This document shows, piece after piece, positions 1 through 11,260 of a DNA stretch of 64,000 nucleotides. This DNA comes from Chrysomallon squamiferum (Eukaryota; Mollusca; Gastropoda; Neomphalida; Peltospiridae). Made by a program: the position numbers and the translations under genes. The notes beneath the pieces were generated by a model that saw only the letters and a program-made list of their open reading frames with translations, was not told where the DNA came from and made no database searches. The stretch is from positions 26,782,850 through 26,846,849 of the forward strand of contig CM022679.1 of NCBI GenBank assembly GCA_012295275.1, read 5' to 3'. How positions within the stretch are numbered: position 1 is the stretch's first letter; each line of letters opens with the position of its first letter.

Positions 1-743
1 CCTGTTACCCATTACAACTCAGCTTTGCATATCTCTCCATGTTCCATGACAGTATGACTAAATATTTGTGTTGCTGCAAGAGAAAACCAGACTAAACACA
101 AAATTTACAAATTTATTATTTATTTTTCTGAATATAAAACTTTAGAAACATATCTCACAAAACATCCCCTCAAAATGTACATGAAAGTGTGAGGTGATCA
201 CCAACCACTTAATGCCACTGTTTTAGCCAAGGCTAATCATTACCCCTCTCAAATTTGAATGCTAATGTACTTTTCAGAAAATACAAATAAAATGCCTTAG
301 GTACATTATATATATATATATAAAAAATAATAATAATAATTTTTTTTTTTTTAAATTACAATTCTATAAATTAGCACATTCTGACATTCTGTGGCCTGTT
401 ACTCAAAATAGCTGTTTCTGTCTTTGGCCTGATTTTCCTGTGCTGGGTCTCATTTCAGAGTTTTGGTTTATCTAATAGTTAATTTCAAATATTAATTATG
501 TCAAATCACAAAATTTGATCAGCTTGTATATGCTGTTGATACTTGGGTGTTACGTCTGTACAACATTGTGTCAGTTCCTGCTATGATGATGATTTTGCTT
601 GACTTTTATGTCTATATATTTTTTCAGCTGATGCTGTGATATCAATGTTTTTTGAGTGTTATGTCTACGTAACATTTTACCAGGCTCTTGATGTGCCTCA
701 GCAAAATATTTGAATATGACAAATGTCTTTATATTTTTTTCAG
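1..743 (+). other. Intron of gene A, entering from outside the window
   Basis: No coding exon is visible. The sequence closely matches 63150-63865 and, less closely, 38467-38787, which are the introns just before the equivalent kinase exon in genes D and B. Gene A therefore starts beyond the left edge. The stretch contains short AT and ATT runs and ends in a T-rich acceptor just before 744. Confidence 0.75.
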
Positions 744-823
744 GAGATGATTTCGTCCAGAAAAAAGCATCCTTTTTTGCTGCCATTGTTAGCTTATTGT
801 GAGGAGAATCAAGAGGAAAATGG
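744..823 (+). CDS. Gene A exon: kinase helix C to beta-4/5
   Basis: The exon is 80 nt, enters in phase 0 and ends two bases into a codon. It follows a T-rich acceptor ending TTTTTTTCAG and is followed by GTAATA. The peptide begins EMISSRKKHPFLLPLLAYC, which matches kinase subdomains III-IV (helix-C Glu, then the HPxLLPLLAYC strand). The exon at 63866-63945 is nearly identical, and 38788-38867 is a diverged paralogue. Confidence 0.85.
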
Positions 824-3800
824 GTAATAACAAAGAAAAAAACAGGAATGAAACTGACTGTGACATCAGGCCATATAATGAGAATTATTGACTTCTTTAC
901 CAGTCATTCCTTTATCATTGTACAACTAATCAAATAGAAAGAATTTTTTATTTAAAACTTTTTTGTTTAATTTTATATAAAATCTAATTGTTAACTGTAA
1001 AAATAGAATATTTATGGCAGATGTCCAGATCAAACACCCATTGGCACTTAGTATGAAGAAATATATTGATAAAATAATAAATCTGACAGATTTTATGAAT
1101 ATAATCATCTGTCTTGTTATCATAAGAGACTGGAAATGAATACTGACTGCTGAATCTAGCAGTTACATTTACTGTGTTGACAAATAAAATAAATTTCAGT
1201 AGTTGTTAGTTTAATTAAATTTTTTATAAGCATCTACAGATAGGATTCCAGTCATGATCTTTATTCAAGCCAGGCCTTAATAGATGGAATCCATCCACTC
1301 CCAAAAATGTCACTTAGGTGCAGAGAAGAAAATGTTTATCTTTAATTTTAAAATATTTATTTTTAATTCTTAAAATGTTTTATTTTAGATATATGTAGAA
1401 TAAAATGCAAACTAAAGCATTTTCAACTGTTTAAACAGCTAGAACACTTTCTAACAAGATGCTGTGGCATGATTATTCCTTTACATGTATTAATCATTTG
1501 ATGGTAAAGAAACAGTTCTATTCTTTCAGGCAGTACATTTTAATGTATCCATATATGATGAATGAAGATCTTGATACCCGTTTAAAACATGTGTGGGATA
1601 AAAAAGCTTTGTTATTGTTGGACGATTGTATTCGCATTGTGTACCAGGTGTCTGTTGGGTTAAAGTTCTTGCACCAAGATGATGGACATAACAGGTATGG
1701 AATTAACATGATCAGTACAAGGAAGAAAACAACTACAGTTAATTTATGCATCTTCATTTTAGTTAAATAGCTTGCTTTAAGTGAATGTGTTGATAGATAG
1801 ATACATTTGCACATGTACAATTGCAAGGCCATACATATCTTTATATATATATATTGCAGGATAGATGATTTTAGAGTTTGTGTCTAAAACAGATGCTAGT
1901 TCTTAGTTTGATATGTATGTAATATGAAATATGGTTAAGTCAGAACACATCTTGTATATCACAAATAATTAATCTGTCCATTGCTTTAGCTGTGGAATTT
2001 TAACATGAATATTTCCATGACATTTGTTTTTCTGTCTCCCACAGAATAGAGATCATACACAGAGATGTGAAAGCTTCAAATATTTTGCTTGATGACATGC
2101 TGAATGCTCGACTCAGTGATCCAGGAATAGCAAGAGAGCTTGGTGGTCAGACACATGTGACAATCACAAGTCCGATGGGCACTCCAGGATATGTTGATCC
2201 TGATGTTTTAAATTCAGGAGAGTTTAGACCAATAAACGATGTGTTTGGTCTTGGAGTGGGTGAGTGACCTGAAATATTATTCACCAACACACACATACAC
2301 ACATTCCATTACAACAGGCATGCCTTAACACAAATATATATGTATATAAATATACATATACACATAATACCTACATAAACACACACTGACACACACACAC
2401 AAACACTCATACGCACATATACGCATTCACACACAGTTGAGAAAGCCTGTATGCTGGAGTATTAACATTTTATTATGTGATGTTTAGATACAAACACACA
2501 CCAATTTTTTGTACAAATACAAACAGATGCTATTCTATTCACATTACAATATTAAGTACCAGTAGGAGACATATCATCTTTAATCACAATGTTTTCCACT
2601 TTATATAGATATAGATATATATATATTTTTTTAATTTTTTTTTTCTCCTATCTGACATGTTATTTTAAATTTCTCTTCCTGCTTAATTTAAGCATTCCTC
2701 AAGTTTAAGTCTCCATTTTGTTTTCTCGTCAAACTCAGATTTAATATATTTTTATAACCATTTCACAGGTTATATTTTCATTACTGCTAAGTTTCTGTTT
2801 TCATGTTATTGCAGCCATATACTATTTGAAATCACTTATATCTATAAGAAATGCCCTGACAAACTGCTGACATCTCTTGTGAGGTCTGCATCAGTGTTTT
2901 GTTTCTGCCAACACTGAACAACATGCAGCAGATTGATTTTTCAGTCAGAGGGTAACATTCTATTTCAGCCCCTTTTGTTGTCTGCAACGGTTCAAGTTTT
3001 TGCATGCACTTGTTATTTTTGTATTTTCTCACAATCAGTATTGAGTTCTTTGACTGTTCAGATTGTTGAAGTACATACCATGTAATGGTAGAACACTGTT
3101 TTCAGTTATTATGGCCATAATGAAATTGTTGTGACTCAATTGATTACAATTTAGCCGAGACTTAAAATACATACACAGCAACAGTAACAGTTTGGACTCT
3201 TGTTATTTTTTTTAAGCTTATATCGTGTGTGTGTGTGTGTTACGATGATTTGACTTAAATTATGCTTTTTGAATTAGGTCATATTTATAAACTAACTACA
3301 ATAAATTTAATAACAACAATCTTCACCATTTCTACGAGCAACATTGGTTGGATATAAAATAGGACATGGAATATAAATAAAATGAATATAAAAGATAATG
3401 ACTTGAAAGTTATTTTGTTTATTCTAAATTATAAAAATCTATACAAGTTTAGTCCACTGTAATGACAGTCTATGAATAAGTCAAATTGATTTTATATTCC
3501 TGAATTAGTACTGAGTTATTTTAGTTTGTGTGTTTTGTGGAACAAATATATCACTGATTTTTAGGGGTTTTATAGTTCGAATTTTAAGAATGTATACTAG
3601 TATTTCAAGTCTCTGAACACACCAAACTGATTTATAGTCTTGTTTTTTACGTTGTTGTTGTTGATTGTTTGTTGTTTTCTTTTGCTGTTGGTAGTGATAA
3701 TATAACAAGAAATTATTTAACCATATTGAAGAAATGTGCTGTATTTCATCTGTTTGTTATGTTTTCAAATTGTTTGTTCTTTTGTGAAGTCTGTTGACTG

Positions 3801-5876
3801 TTTTGTGGAATTGTTTATTCATTTGTCAAATGTGTTCAATGTTTTATGCAATTATTTGTTCTTTTCTGGCATGATCACTGCATTGTGGAATTTTTCACAA
3901 TTTAATGTCTGTTCACATTTACAATTTAAGTTACTGAGCAGAAACTTATATATTATGTTATTAATATCTGTGTAATATATTACTACATTTCAGTTATGTT
4001 GCAACTGCTTTTAAATAAGCCAGCACAGATTGAAGTGGAAGAAAAAGGCAAGACAAAGAAGAAGAATTTACACCAAATGTGTAGAAAAAGAACTGAAAAA
4101 GACATTCTCAAAGAAGTAAGAAAATTTTAGTATACTTTTCTTTTATTACAAACAAGTTGATTTGTTTCCATTCAGATATCTAATAAAAAAACACCTTTTT
4201 GTATGAGTCATGTCCTGTAAAGAATGTTTCAGTGTTAAAATTAAGGTTCGGTTTGTTTCACATTCACATTCGCTTGACCTTTGCAGTAGCCTGGGGAGTT
4301 TTTGGCTACTGGTATATCTTTCAGGAGGCTGAGAGAAAGGAAAGGTTTTTGTCTTTTTTGTGATACAGTTGCTGAAATTGTGTTTTCTTGTGTAAAGCTG
4401 TTGTGTGAATTCTTCCCAAATTCTCAGCAAAATTTTTGAAGAGTCTGAAGAGGCACTGACCAGCATATGTTGTTATTTCACCATTGGTAATAGTTAAAAT
4501 CAAGGACTTAGACCTTTCAGAGTGCGAAAGTCGTGCCATCCAATATACCATAGCTAATGTTATGATGATTTCTCTCTGGTCACTGGATAGTTGAATGAAA
4601 AAGAATCACTTGTTATGAACGCTGATGTGATCCTAGTTAAAAACAAAAGCAAACGATGGAAAGCTGAAAACCTAGTTCTGTAGCAGTTGTTAAAGTTACA
4701 CTAAATATCAGTAATAAAATGTACTCAGATGCCATTCATCAGTATTTCATATGTTTGTATATTTCACTTTTTCTATATTTTTTCTTTTTTTCAGGCTAAA
4801 GAACAACACAAAGATTGGCCAGAAGAATTATTAAAGAAATTTGTCAACTTAGCTTGCCAGGCAATAGCTGTTGCTGATGATCGAATTACTCTTGATATTC
4901 TCTCTAAACAGCTGCATGTGAGTTGGTCTGCAGATATAATTATCAGATTGAATTCCTTTAAGCATTGTTGATTTGAGAAAACTGAAATTAGACTGATTTC
5001 ATTTCCAATTAGTTGGAAATATGTTAATAATTTATTCCCCAGTCAAACTCTAGGAAGCCAAAAGAAAAGAACATTGTTAAAATAACCAAAAACCTTTTCA
5101 TAATATCGTTTCTGTCCTCTCTAACACTGGTTTTTATTTATTTTTTATTTTTTTATTTTAATATTATTTAATTTTTTATTATTGTTATTGTTATTATTAT
5201 TATTATTATATGTCAATGAAGGGACATATCATTAATTGTAATATATTTGTATTGCTTTCAGTTCAAAATTTGTTTTCATTCTTTTACTATTTTTGTAACT
5301 GGGAGAGAAGGAATCTATAGTAAATCTTATTGCTTGTGAAATATTTATTTTAATTTTTAACAATTTGATTTATTTTTAAACAGGAACTTCTCATTAGTGC
5401 CAGTGCTGAATTGTGGAAATGTCCTTACAGTTGACAATGTGTGTGTCTTGTTTTGGCCAACCAATAGGTTAGTTTTATCTTATCCAAGAATTGTTGATAT
5501 CACTTTAAACTACTGTTTTAGGATTGTTAAGATATTTGCAACAATTTGATGTCAGATGATTTTTTCAAAAAGATTAAGTTTTTGAAATTTGGCAGCTGTT
5601 CAGTATATAGATAGACAGATATATATATATTTTATTATTTCAGTGAAGCTGAAGCCACTTTCTCCAAACTGCAATGAAAACTGCACTCGCTTTTGCGTGG
5701 ATTGTCTTTCCAGAAGCCAAGAAAACCCACTGTTCTGTCCACAGCATGGGGAATGTCAACCACCAATTGGTAAATACCTTAGTATTTTCTCTGTGATGTC
5801 AGTAACATTTGTAATCAGTGTTAACTTTAGAAATTACATTGTCAGTAGATTCACTTTAAATATTGTTATCTTAGCT

Positions 5877-5926
<50 letters not shown>

Positions 5927-7496
5927 GGAGTCTGTGGAATCTGACCTTTGACTAACCCAGATTTCTGTGAAACACAGCACCATTTCAAAGTCCCATCCAG
6001 ATATTGTCAATCTGTTATGTCTAATCTGGATGCTGTCTACTGTGAATTTCGGATGTAAGTTCCAGAACAAAAGAATAAGTTGTATAGTAATCAGTTTTGC
6101 CAACATCAGCATGCAATTTTTGAACAAATACGGCAGTTTGCACATTTAATAAACAATGATGTACTTTTTGTAATTACTATAGGCATCTAAAAGAACAAAA
6201 TAATTATTACTGTGTTGATACCTAAGTGAATTCAGATTTAGATTTAGGGTCAAAATACCTATGCTGCACATTTTGCATTGTCTTACTCAATTCTTCATAA
6301 TGGCAGAGTGAACTAAAAATTGGCAATGTATTGAACTTTCTAAACCAAAATTAATAGAAGTTTTAGCTATGCAGGGTTCTTGCTAGGCTAGAAAAACAGG
6401 GAGAAGTGAGGTTTTGTATAGGTCAAATGAAACAATATGACAAAACCAAACCATTGTCACAAAACTAAAATTAAACATGTATATGTGTATATTGATATTC
6501 CACTTCTGATAAAACACGGTTTTCAGCAAGGTATTTTTTATACAGACATTAATAATAAAATTATTTAATAAAAGGTTTATTCTTACATTTGTTTAGAATT
6601 ACATGCAGTCTGCTCTGTTCGGTATTGGACCTCTAGTTATGTTAGTTTGTTAATTTTAATCTTTTCTGTACATGTAATTCTGTACAGTCAGTGATCCAGT
6701 TCACCTCAGTTAATTTAATTGTATTCAAGTTAAAAGAACTGTGTTTATCATCAGCCTCTAATCACAACAGTAAACAAGGCATTTTTTGTAGCTATTCAGA
6801 CAGTTGGTCACATGATTCACTAATACATATAATTTGATGGAAATAATGGAAATCTGCAGGTTGACAGCAAAATGTGTGTCAATACTTTTTAACTTCCAAG
6901 TGATATAAATAAATAAAGAAAGAAAGAAAAAAGAAAGAAAACAAATTAAAACAAAAAAAATGTAGAAAGCAAAAATGGAAATTTAAACTTTGCTGTTGGT
7001 TTAAAGTAAGGCAAAGTTTAGTACAAAAGGATAAGTATTTTGCCCATTTTGCCCCCTCACATGAACCCTGACTACACAATTTAAAATATGAAGACAAACA
7101 ATATCTTAAAATTTAGTGACCATTATCAGCAAGTGTATGAAACCAACTTTTCAGCAGAGAATAACAACCAGAAAAATATAAGATTAGAATGGATTGAAGA
7201 TAAACACTATCACTGATCTTTCATATACAGATGTTCTTAAAGACAAAAATCAAATTAAATCCACTGGCAGACTTTGTCACCCATGTTAAACATGGAGGCC
7301 ATGATACAGTGGTTGGCTTTGAGAGAAATATGAAATACTGTGATAACTAACGGATTATTTTCAGTCAACCTTTGATAGATGTTTAACTGTAGCATTTATA
7401 ATAAAATATATTCCAATTTAATTTTTAATCTTTATAAACAAGCAGTCTATCTAAACAGCTTGTGCCATTGGTCCCAAGTGAATCTGATTTTGACAG

Positions 7497-7548
<52 letters not shown>

Positions 7549-9446
7549 TGCCAGTGTATATATACATACATACTTAGAGATGTAGACACACAGACACACA
7601 CACCCCATATACACATACAGTTATGCATACATATATACATACATATTAAGAGACATATCCACACACACACACACACACACACATACTCGCACAGATCTAC
7701 AGTAAAAGGAACGTCACAACAACGTGGGATGAAAATGGTTATGAATAATAATCATAAAAATTGTTTATGTGGAAAATTTACTGAAGTACATACTATGCTG
7801 ATCCATTTTATTTTGTGCTATGAATTACAGACTTGTAACTCATTAGTTTACATCGTATAACTGTTCTTTCATAATCTTGTGTGCCTGTCATTCAGTAGCC
7901 ATTGCCTTCACCTGATTTCATTATGAAACTAAAATGATTTCACTTCAGGTCACAATAACATATTTGTCCTGATGGTTTCTGGAATTGGTAAAAATCCAAA
8001 GGAGAAAATTATACTTAATTCTGATATTGATAGAATGAAAGAAATTCTGGAGGATAAACATATCATTGGTGTCAGGTAAACTTTCTTTTTATTATTGCTA
8101 CTGCTTATCCAAAATCCTTGGTCACAAACCAAATCATAATGACAGTGTTCATTCGTTACACTTCATGAATTTGCAAATCAGTTACTGGTTTCCCTTTACT
8201 AGGTTAAAAATAAAATAATCTACAAAGAAATGTAATGTGTAAGCATAAAACAGCACATAATTGTGGTTGATTCGTTATGCACTTCTAAACTAAGAAAAAC
8301 TGCCCAAAATTTGCAATGTTCTCTAGTCAAATAAAAACATTTAGAAATGGGTTTAGAGATATTTTATAGTTGTGGGTTTAGATAGATGTATCAGTGATAT
8401 TAAATGCACATTACTGCACAATATAAATAAATATACTAATATATTTAATTAATAAATTGTAAACATGTTTGACTTTTATCAAGTCAGATAACAAAATTGA
8501 TAAATGGTATATTATTATTAAATAAACTCTTAATGTTTTATCACTGGGCAGTTTCTGTTAATAATGGACGCACATTTTTGATTTGCAGTTACTTGTATGC
8601 ATTCATTAATCTGTAATAAAAATAATAATCAGTTTGTTAAAGAGAGCATTTGTCACATCATAAACACTTTCATTTGTTCAGTAAGAACTTTTTCATTTTT
8701 TGCTATTTTAGTCTGAATTAGTTGTTTATCATATATATTTTTATTATTTCCTTGTTTTTAAAAACTTTTTCAGTCCTGATAATATAACAGTGATCAGTGA
8801 AAAGGCTGATAAAAACAGTATTTTAAGTGCTGTTGATGAGATAAAGGAAAAAGTGGAAGGCCGGTTTGAAAGTCTTTTCATATTTTACTATACCGGACAC
8901 CACAATATGGAAAGGGAATTTTTAACTGACGAACAGAAAAAATATCATCTAAAAGAAGAGGAACTGAAAGATCATTTCCGACAACTGAATGCCACATACA
9001 TGTTGTTCATACTGGACACTTGTTATAGTGGGGGTGCTGACATTGGTGCAAAGGGTGATTATCAAGACTACTCACCTCCCTGCCTTTGGGATGTTTTTGA
9101 GTCTGATTTGCAGGCAAAAGGAGAAAAGTCTGTCTGTGTTGTTCAATGGTCTTCATCAGCTGAAAACCAGGCGTCTTATTATGAAGGAGACCAGAGTGCT
9201 TTTACCTATGCAATCATCAGTCAGCTGAAAAATGAATGTGTCATTTCTTGTAAAGACTGTTTTTACTGTAATGGTTTTCACAAAAGTGCAAAACACAAGG
9301 GCTATATTGACCTTAAAGAACTACATGACTCTGTTGAGTATCATGTTAGGAAAATTAAGAGTGGAAAACAGCTACCAAAACTACATAAAAAACCAGAAGA
9401 TGCATTTATCCCACCATTTGCATATTATGTTCATAAAGATATGTAA
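744..9446 (+). CDS. Gene A (5' partial): IRAK/Pelle-like kinase fused to a metacaspase/C14-like protease
   Basis: Nine exons join in frame: 744-823, 1530-1694, 2045-2259, 3994-4115, 4795-4917, 5431-5467, 5644-5769, 7949-8075 and 8774-9446. They total 1668 nt, or 555 codons plus stop. In order the protein shows kinase subdomains III to XI (helix C, hinge, HRDVKASN catalytic loop, activation segment with GTPGYVDPD), a Cys-rich segment, then a caspase-fold domain with FYYTGHH and LDTCYSGG. The first exons, holding the glycine loop, the beta-3 lysine and any DED, lie left of the window. The kinase metal-binding DFG reads DPG, so normal phosphotransfer is doubtful. The protease dyad looks intact. 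Kinase-plus-C14 fusion suggests immune or death signalling, which is inference. The 5431-5467 exon is the least certain part. Introns of 1.7 kb (2260-3993) and 2.2 kb (5770-7948) hold only AT-rich sequence and CA repeats. Confidence 0.8.
1530..1694 (+). CDS. Gene A exon: kinase hinge and helix E
   Basis: The exon is 165 nt and follows TTCTTTCAG; the donor is GTATGG. It encodes the hinge-like YILMYPYM, an NEDLDTRL stretch and IVYQVSVGLKFLHQ, the usual helix-E pattern before the catalytic loop of IRAK/RLK-type kinases. The frame joins the exons on both sides. The paralogue is 39544-39708. Confidence 0.85.
2045..2259 (+). CDS. Gene A exon: catalytic loop and activation segment
   Basis: The exon is 215 nt, with acceptor CCCACAG and donor GTGAGT. 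It contains IIHRDVKASNILLDD, the catalytic loop with its Asp and Asn, then LSDPGIARE where DFG is expected, then GTPGYVDPDV and a DVFGLGV helix-F segment. Phe of DFG is replaced by Pro. The paralogue at 40072-40286 is highly similar. Confidence 0.9.
2260..3993 (+). other. Intron of gene A
   Basis: AT-rich intron with scattered CA-rich stretches near its 5' end and a short GT run near 3227-3240. No exon is supported. Its 3' part (about 2700-3990) is homologous to 40740-41930 in gene B, directly before the assembly gap. Confidence 0.7.
3994..4115 (+). CDS. Gene A exon: kinase C-lobe, Lys-rich insert
   Basis: The exon is 122 nt, with acceptor CATTTCAG and donor GTAAGA. It completes the helix-F sequence (VMLQLLLNKPAQ) and then has a Lys-rich insert (EEKGKTKKKN) followed by RKRTEKDILKE. 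Phase joins on both sides. The equivalent in gene B would lie just inside the gap. Confidence 0.75.
4795..4917 (+). CDS. Gene A exon: end of kinase C-lobe
   Basis: The exon is 123 nt in phase 0 (41 codons), after a strong polypyrimidine tract ending TTTTCAG; the donor is GTGAGT. The sequence KKFVNLACQAIAVADDRITL resembles kinase subdomain XI, with VADDRIT in place of the usual R-x-R-P-x-M helix. It closes the kinase domain. Confidence 0.75.
5431..5467 (+). CDS. Gene A exon (tentative): start of Cys-rich segment
   Basis: A 37-nt exon is proposed, with acceptor TCCTTACAG and donor GTTAGT. It reads LTMCVSCFGQPI in frame and links the phase-0 end at 4917 to the phase-1 start at 5644. A stronger-looking acceptor at 5381-5383 would begin an exon at 5384 in the same frame, but it meets a stop at 5432-5434. 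I chose the shorter exon because only it keeps the frame open into the protease. Confidence 0.5.
5644..5769 (+). CDS. Gene A exon: Cys-rich, zinc-finger-like segment
   Basis: The exon is 126 nt, with acceptor TATTTCAG and donor GTAAAT. It encodes clustered cysteines (CNENCTRFCVDC, then FCPQHGEC), matching a metal-binding or degenerate RING/U-box-like pattern together with the CVSC of the preceding exon. I cannot assign a named family. It lies between the kinase and protease domains. Confidence 0.75.
5770..7948 (+). other. Intron of gene A with three CA repeats
   Basis: A 2.2-kb intron with no supportable exon. It contains (CA)n tracts at 5881-5924, 7499-7546 and 7660-7683. Open frames across these tracts encode only TH or CV dipeptide repeats and are not genes. 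Confidence 0.7.
7949..8075 (+). CDS. Gene A exon: start of C14-like domain
   Basis: The exon is 127 nt, with acceptor CACTTCAG and donor GTAAAC. It encodes NNIFVLMVSGIGKN, the first strand of the caspase fold, where metacaspase relatives often have a xALLIGI-type strand. A helix with DIDRMKEILEDKH follows. The frame joins 5769 and 8774. Confidence 0.8.
8076..8773 (+). other. Intron of gene A before the last exon
   Basis: A 698-nt AT-rich intron. No repeat family or exon is recognised in it. Confidence 0.7.
8774..9446 (+). CDS. Gene A terminal exon: metacaspase/C14-like catalytic domain
   Basis: A 673-nt exon opens after TTTTTCAG and runs to TAA at 9444-9446. It encodes LFIFYYTGHH with the likely catalytic His codon at 8898-8900, and LFILDTCYSGG with the likely nucleophile Cys codon at 9021-9023. 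Next come VVQWSSSAENQASYYE and SAFTYAIISQL, the usual WSSS-x2-NQ-x-S-Y and FTYAL features of C14 peptidases. A CVISCKDCFYC cluster lies after the catalytic core and may bind metal. Arrangement and spacing fit the p20-like core of metacaspase or orthocaspase-type enzymes better than classical animal caspases, which have QACxG. No inactivating change is visible. Confidence 0.85.
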
Positions 9447-9471
9447 TTTCCTGCTAATATTAAAAAAAAAA

Positions 9472-9486
9472 AATAAATAAAATAAA
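9472..9486 (+). terminator. Candidate polyadenylation signals of gene A
   Basis: Overlapping AATAAA hexamers lie 26-40 bases after the stop codon. A downstream U/GU-rich element is not obvious, so the cleavage site is uncertain. Confidence 0.5.
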
Positions 9487-9552
9487 ACATTTTCAGTCAA
9501 TATGACAGGTGACATTTTACCATCCCCTAGAAATACATCATTATAATAAAAC

Positions 9553-9590
9553 AGTTATGTTCATAAAGATATATAATTACCTGCCGATTT
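9553..9590 (+). repeat. Duplicated tail of the gene A last exon
   Basis: This stretch repeats the last codons and start of the 3' UTR of gene A (9427-9460): TATGTTCATAAAGATAT, then TAATT and CCTGC. It is a short local tandem duplication of the exon end and is not expected to code independently. Confidence 0.75.
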
Positions 9591-10416
9591 AAAAAAATTA
9601 ATAAATAAATAAGAATAAAATTGTGGAAGCAGCTTCTACATAACTGTTTTATTAATATAATGATGTTGAAAGAGAAAATAAGCAGCTTTCCAGCTCCAAG
9701 AGCTAGTGTATCAGTTAGTAGCAGAAAGATTCTTCAATCAAACAAGAAAGTATAAACCACTACTTTTTAAAAACCGAACACGAGAGGTTCAGTGTATGGC
9801 TAAAGTGCAACAAATTACAGATGAACATGCTAGTGACATCTTTATCAACCCACCCTTTTTTCCAGATCCAGGTTTATTAAAGGATAAGCAGTTGAAAGCA
9901 GTATCATTAATATTATTATTATTATTATTATTATATGTAGATTTTCTCTATTTGTTTTTTAATTACAGCAAATTAATATTTGTAAATAAAAGAAATAATT
10001 TACCAAAGATGAAGCATATAAGTGTTGCATATTAATCTTCCATTATCAGTATGAGTATACTAAATTTTCTAATCGGTATTTGTGATAATTTTATATATAT
10101 TGTTTTTTTTTAATCATTAAAAATTCAATTTTATAACAATAATAATATCTATATATTTTAATAAAATATTTCTTTCGGATGTTTTTTGTTCTTTTTATGC
10201 TTTTCATTATTTTGTTTGTTAATTAAAACAAAGATAGCTAAGATGAATAACATTTGAACAATACAAGTCTGAGCAACTAAGTATGTTATATCCCATGTTT
10301 CTAAAGCACAGGCACAGCTGGAGACCAACTTGAAAAAGAACTGAAGAGAATAAGGGGAAAAAAATGATTGTACATTTTCCTTATAAATAATTTTTATTTT
10401 ATTATATTATTATTAT

Positions 10417-10421
<5 letters not shown>

Positions 10422-10452
<31 letters not shown>
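10422..10452. repeat. Poly-T tract (31 T)
   Basis: A pure T homopolymer of 31 bases. No adjoining retroposon body or target duplication was recognised. Confidence 0.9.
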
Positions 10453-10453
<1 letters not shown>

Positions 10454-11082
10454 TTCCACAATGTTGGATCAGGATATGGTTTAGCTTATGAATTATCACC
10501 TATCATAGCTGAGGTTAATTATATTCTAGTACAGTACAAAAAAAATTCCTTGTATCACCATTGATCAGCATTCTAATTATCATTCAAGACATTATGAACC
10601 AAGTTACAGCTACCCTCAATCAGATTTAAAAAAAAAAAAAAAACTGTTTACTTATCTACAGTAATGGGTGTACTGCGACTTTTTAAGATATATAAAGTTT
10701 AAATCCAGTTTGTATCAGGATTATTTTTTTTATTAAGATACATGAATCCAGTCTTCGAGAAAAAACAAATATTAATAAAAATTGGCATTTCTTTTTTTAT
10801 CTTCAATCTGTTAACCCAGTTTTCTTAAACTACCTGTTTACATGACACCAATCTCAACGTGCCAGTGCCTGCATTATTGTATCTAAAGTCTGGTATTCAG
10901 TATAGTTCTAGTGTTTTGGGATTGTTATTATCAGCACTCGTATGCTGTGTATGTTAGTTGAGAATGAATTTTGGACCTTTGAAACTATCTTGAATACAAA
11001 ATGAACTTAATGTGTTTTGGAAATTCAACTGGAACAAATCTCGTAGACAGTCTCTGTATCTCAGTATGTATTGGTTATCAAG

Positions 11083-11260
11083 TTCACCATTTTCGGGATT
11101 GCAGAAATTAATAAAGATACTGAATTTAATGATTTTATCAAGCTCGCTGTTTTGGGGATTCAAGAAACTAATAAAGATATCGGGATTAGAAATGTTAATA
11201 TGTTCTGTCTTTGGGATTGCAGAAAAAATAAAAAAAATAGTGGGTTTAAAGGTATGTACA
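11083..11260. repeat. Imperfect tandem repeat, about 60-bp unit, three copies
   Basis: Three diverged units carry GGGATTGCAG or GGGATTCAAG followed by AA-TAAA-GAT-type sequence. The homologous places at 13620-13670 and 43862-43912 hold only one unit, so the array expanded in this copy. Confidence 0.65.

Noticed and set aside
571-786. Minus-strand frame over the gene A helix-C exon
   Set aside because: Shadow of the real plus-strand kinase exon at 744-823.
7462-7860. 132-codon open frame rich in Thr-His
   Set aside because: It is a translated CA microsatellite inside an intron of gene A.
9706-10035. 109-codon open frame downstream of gene A
   Set aside because: The homologous stretch at 12390-12570 is broken by stops, and the C-terminal part is an ATT repeat encoding poly-Leu.
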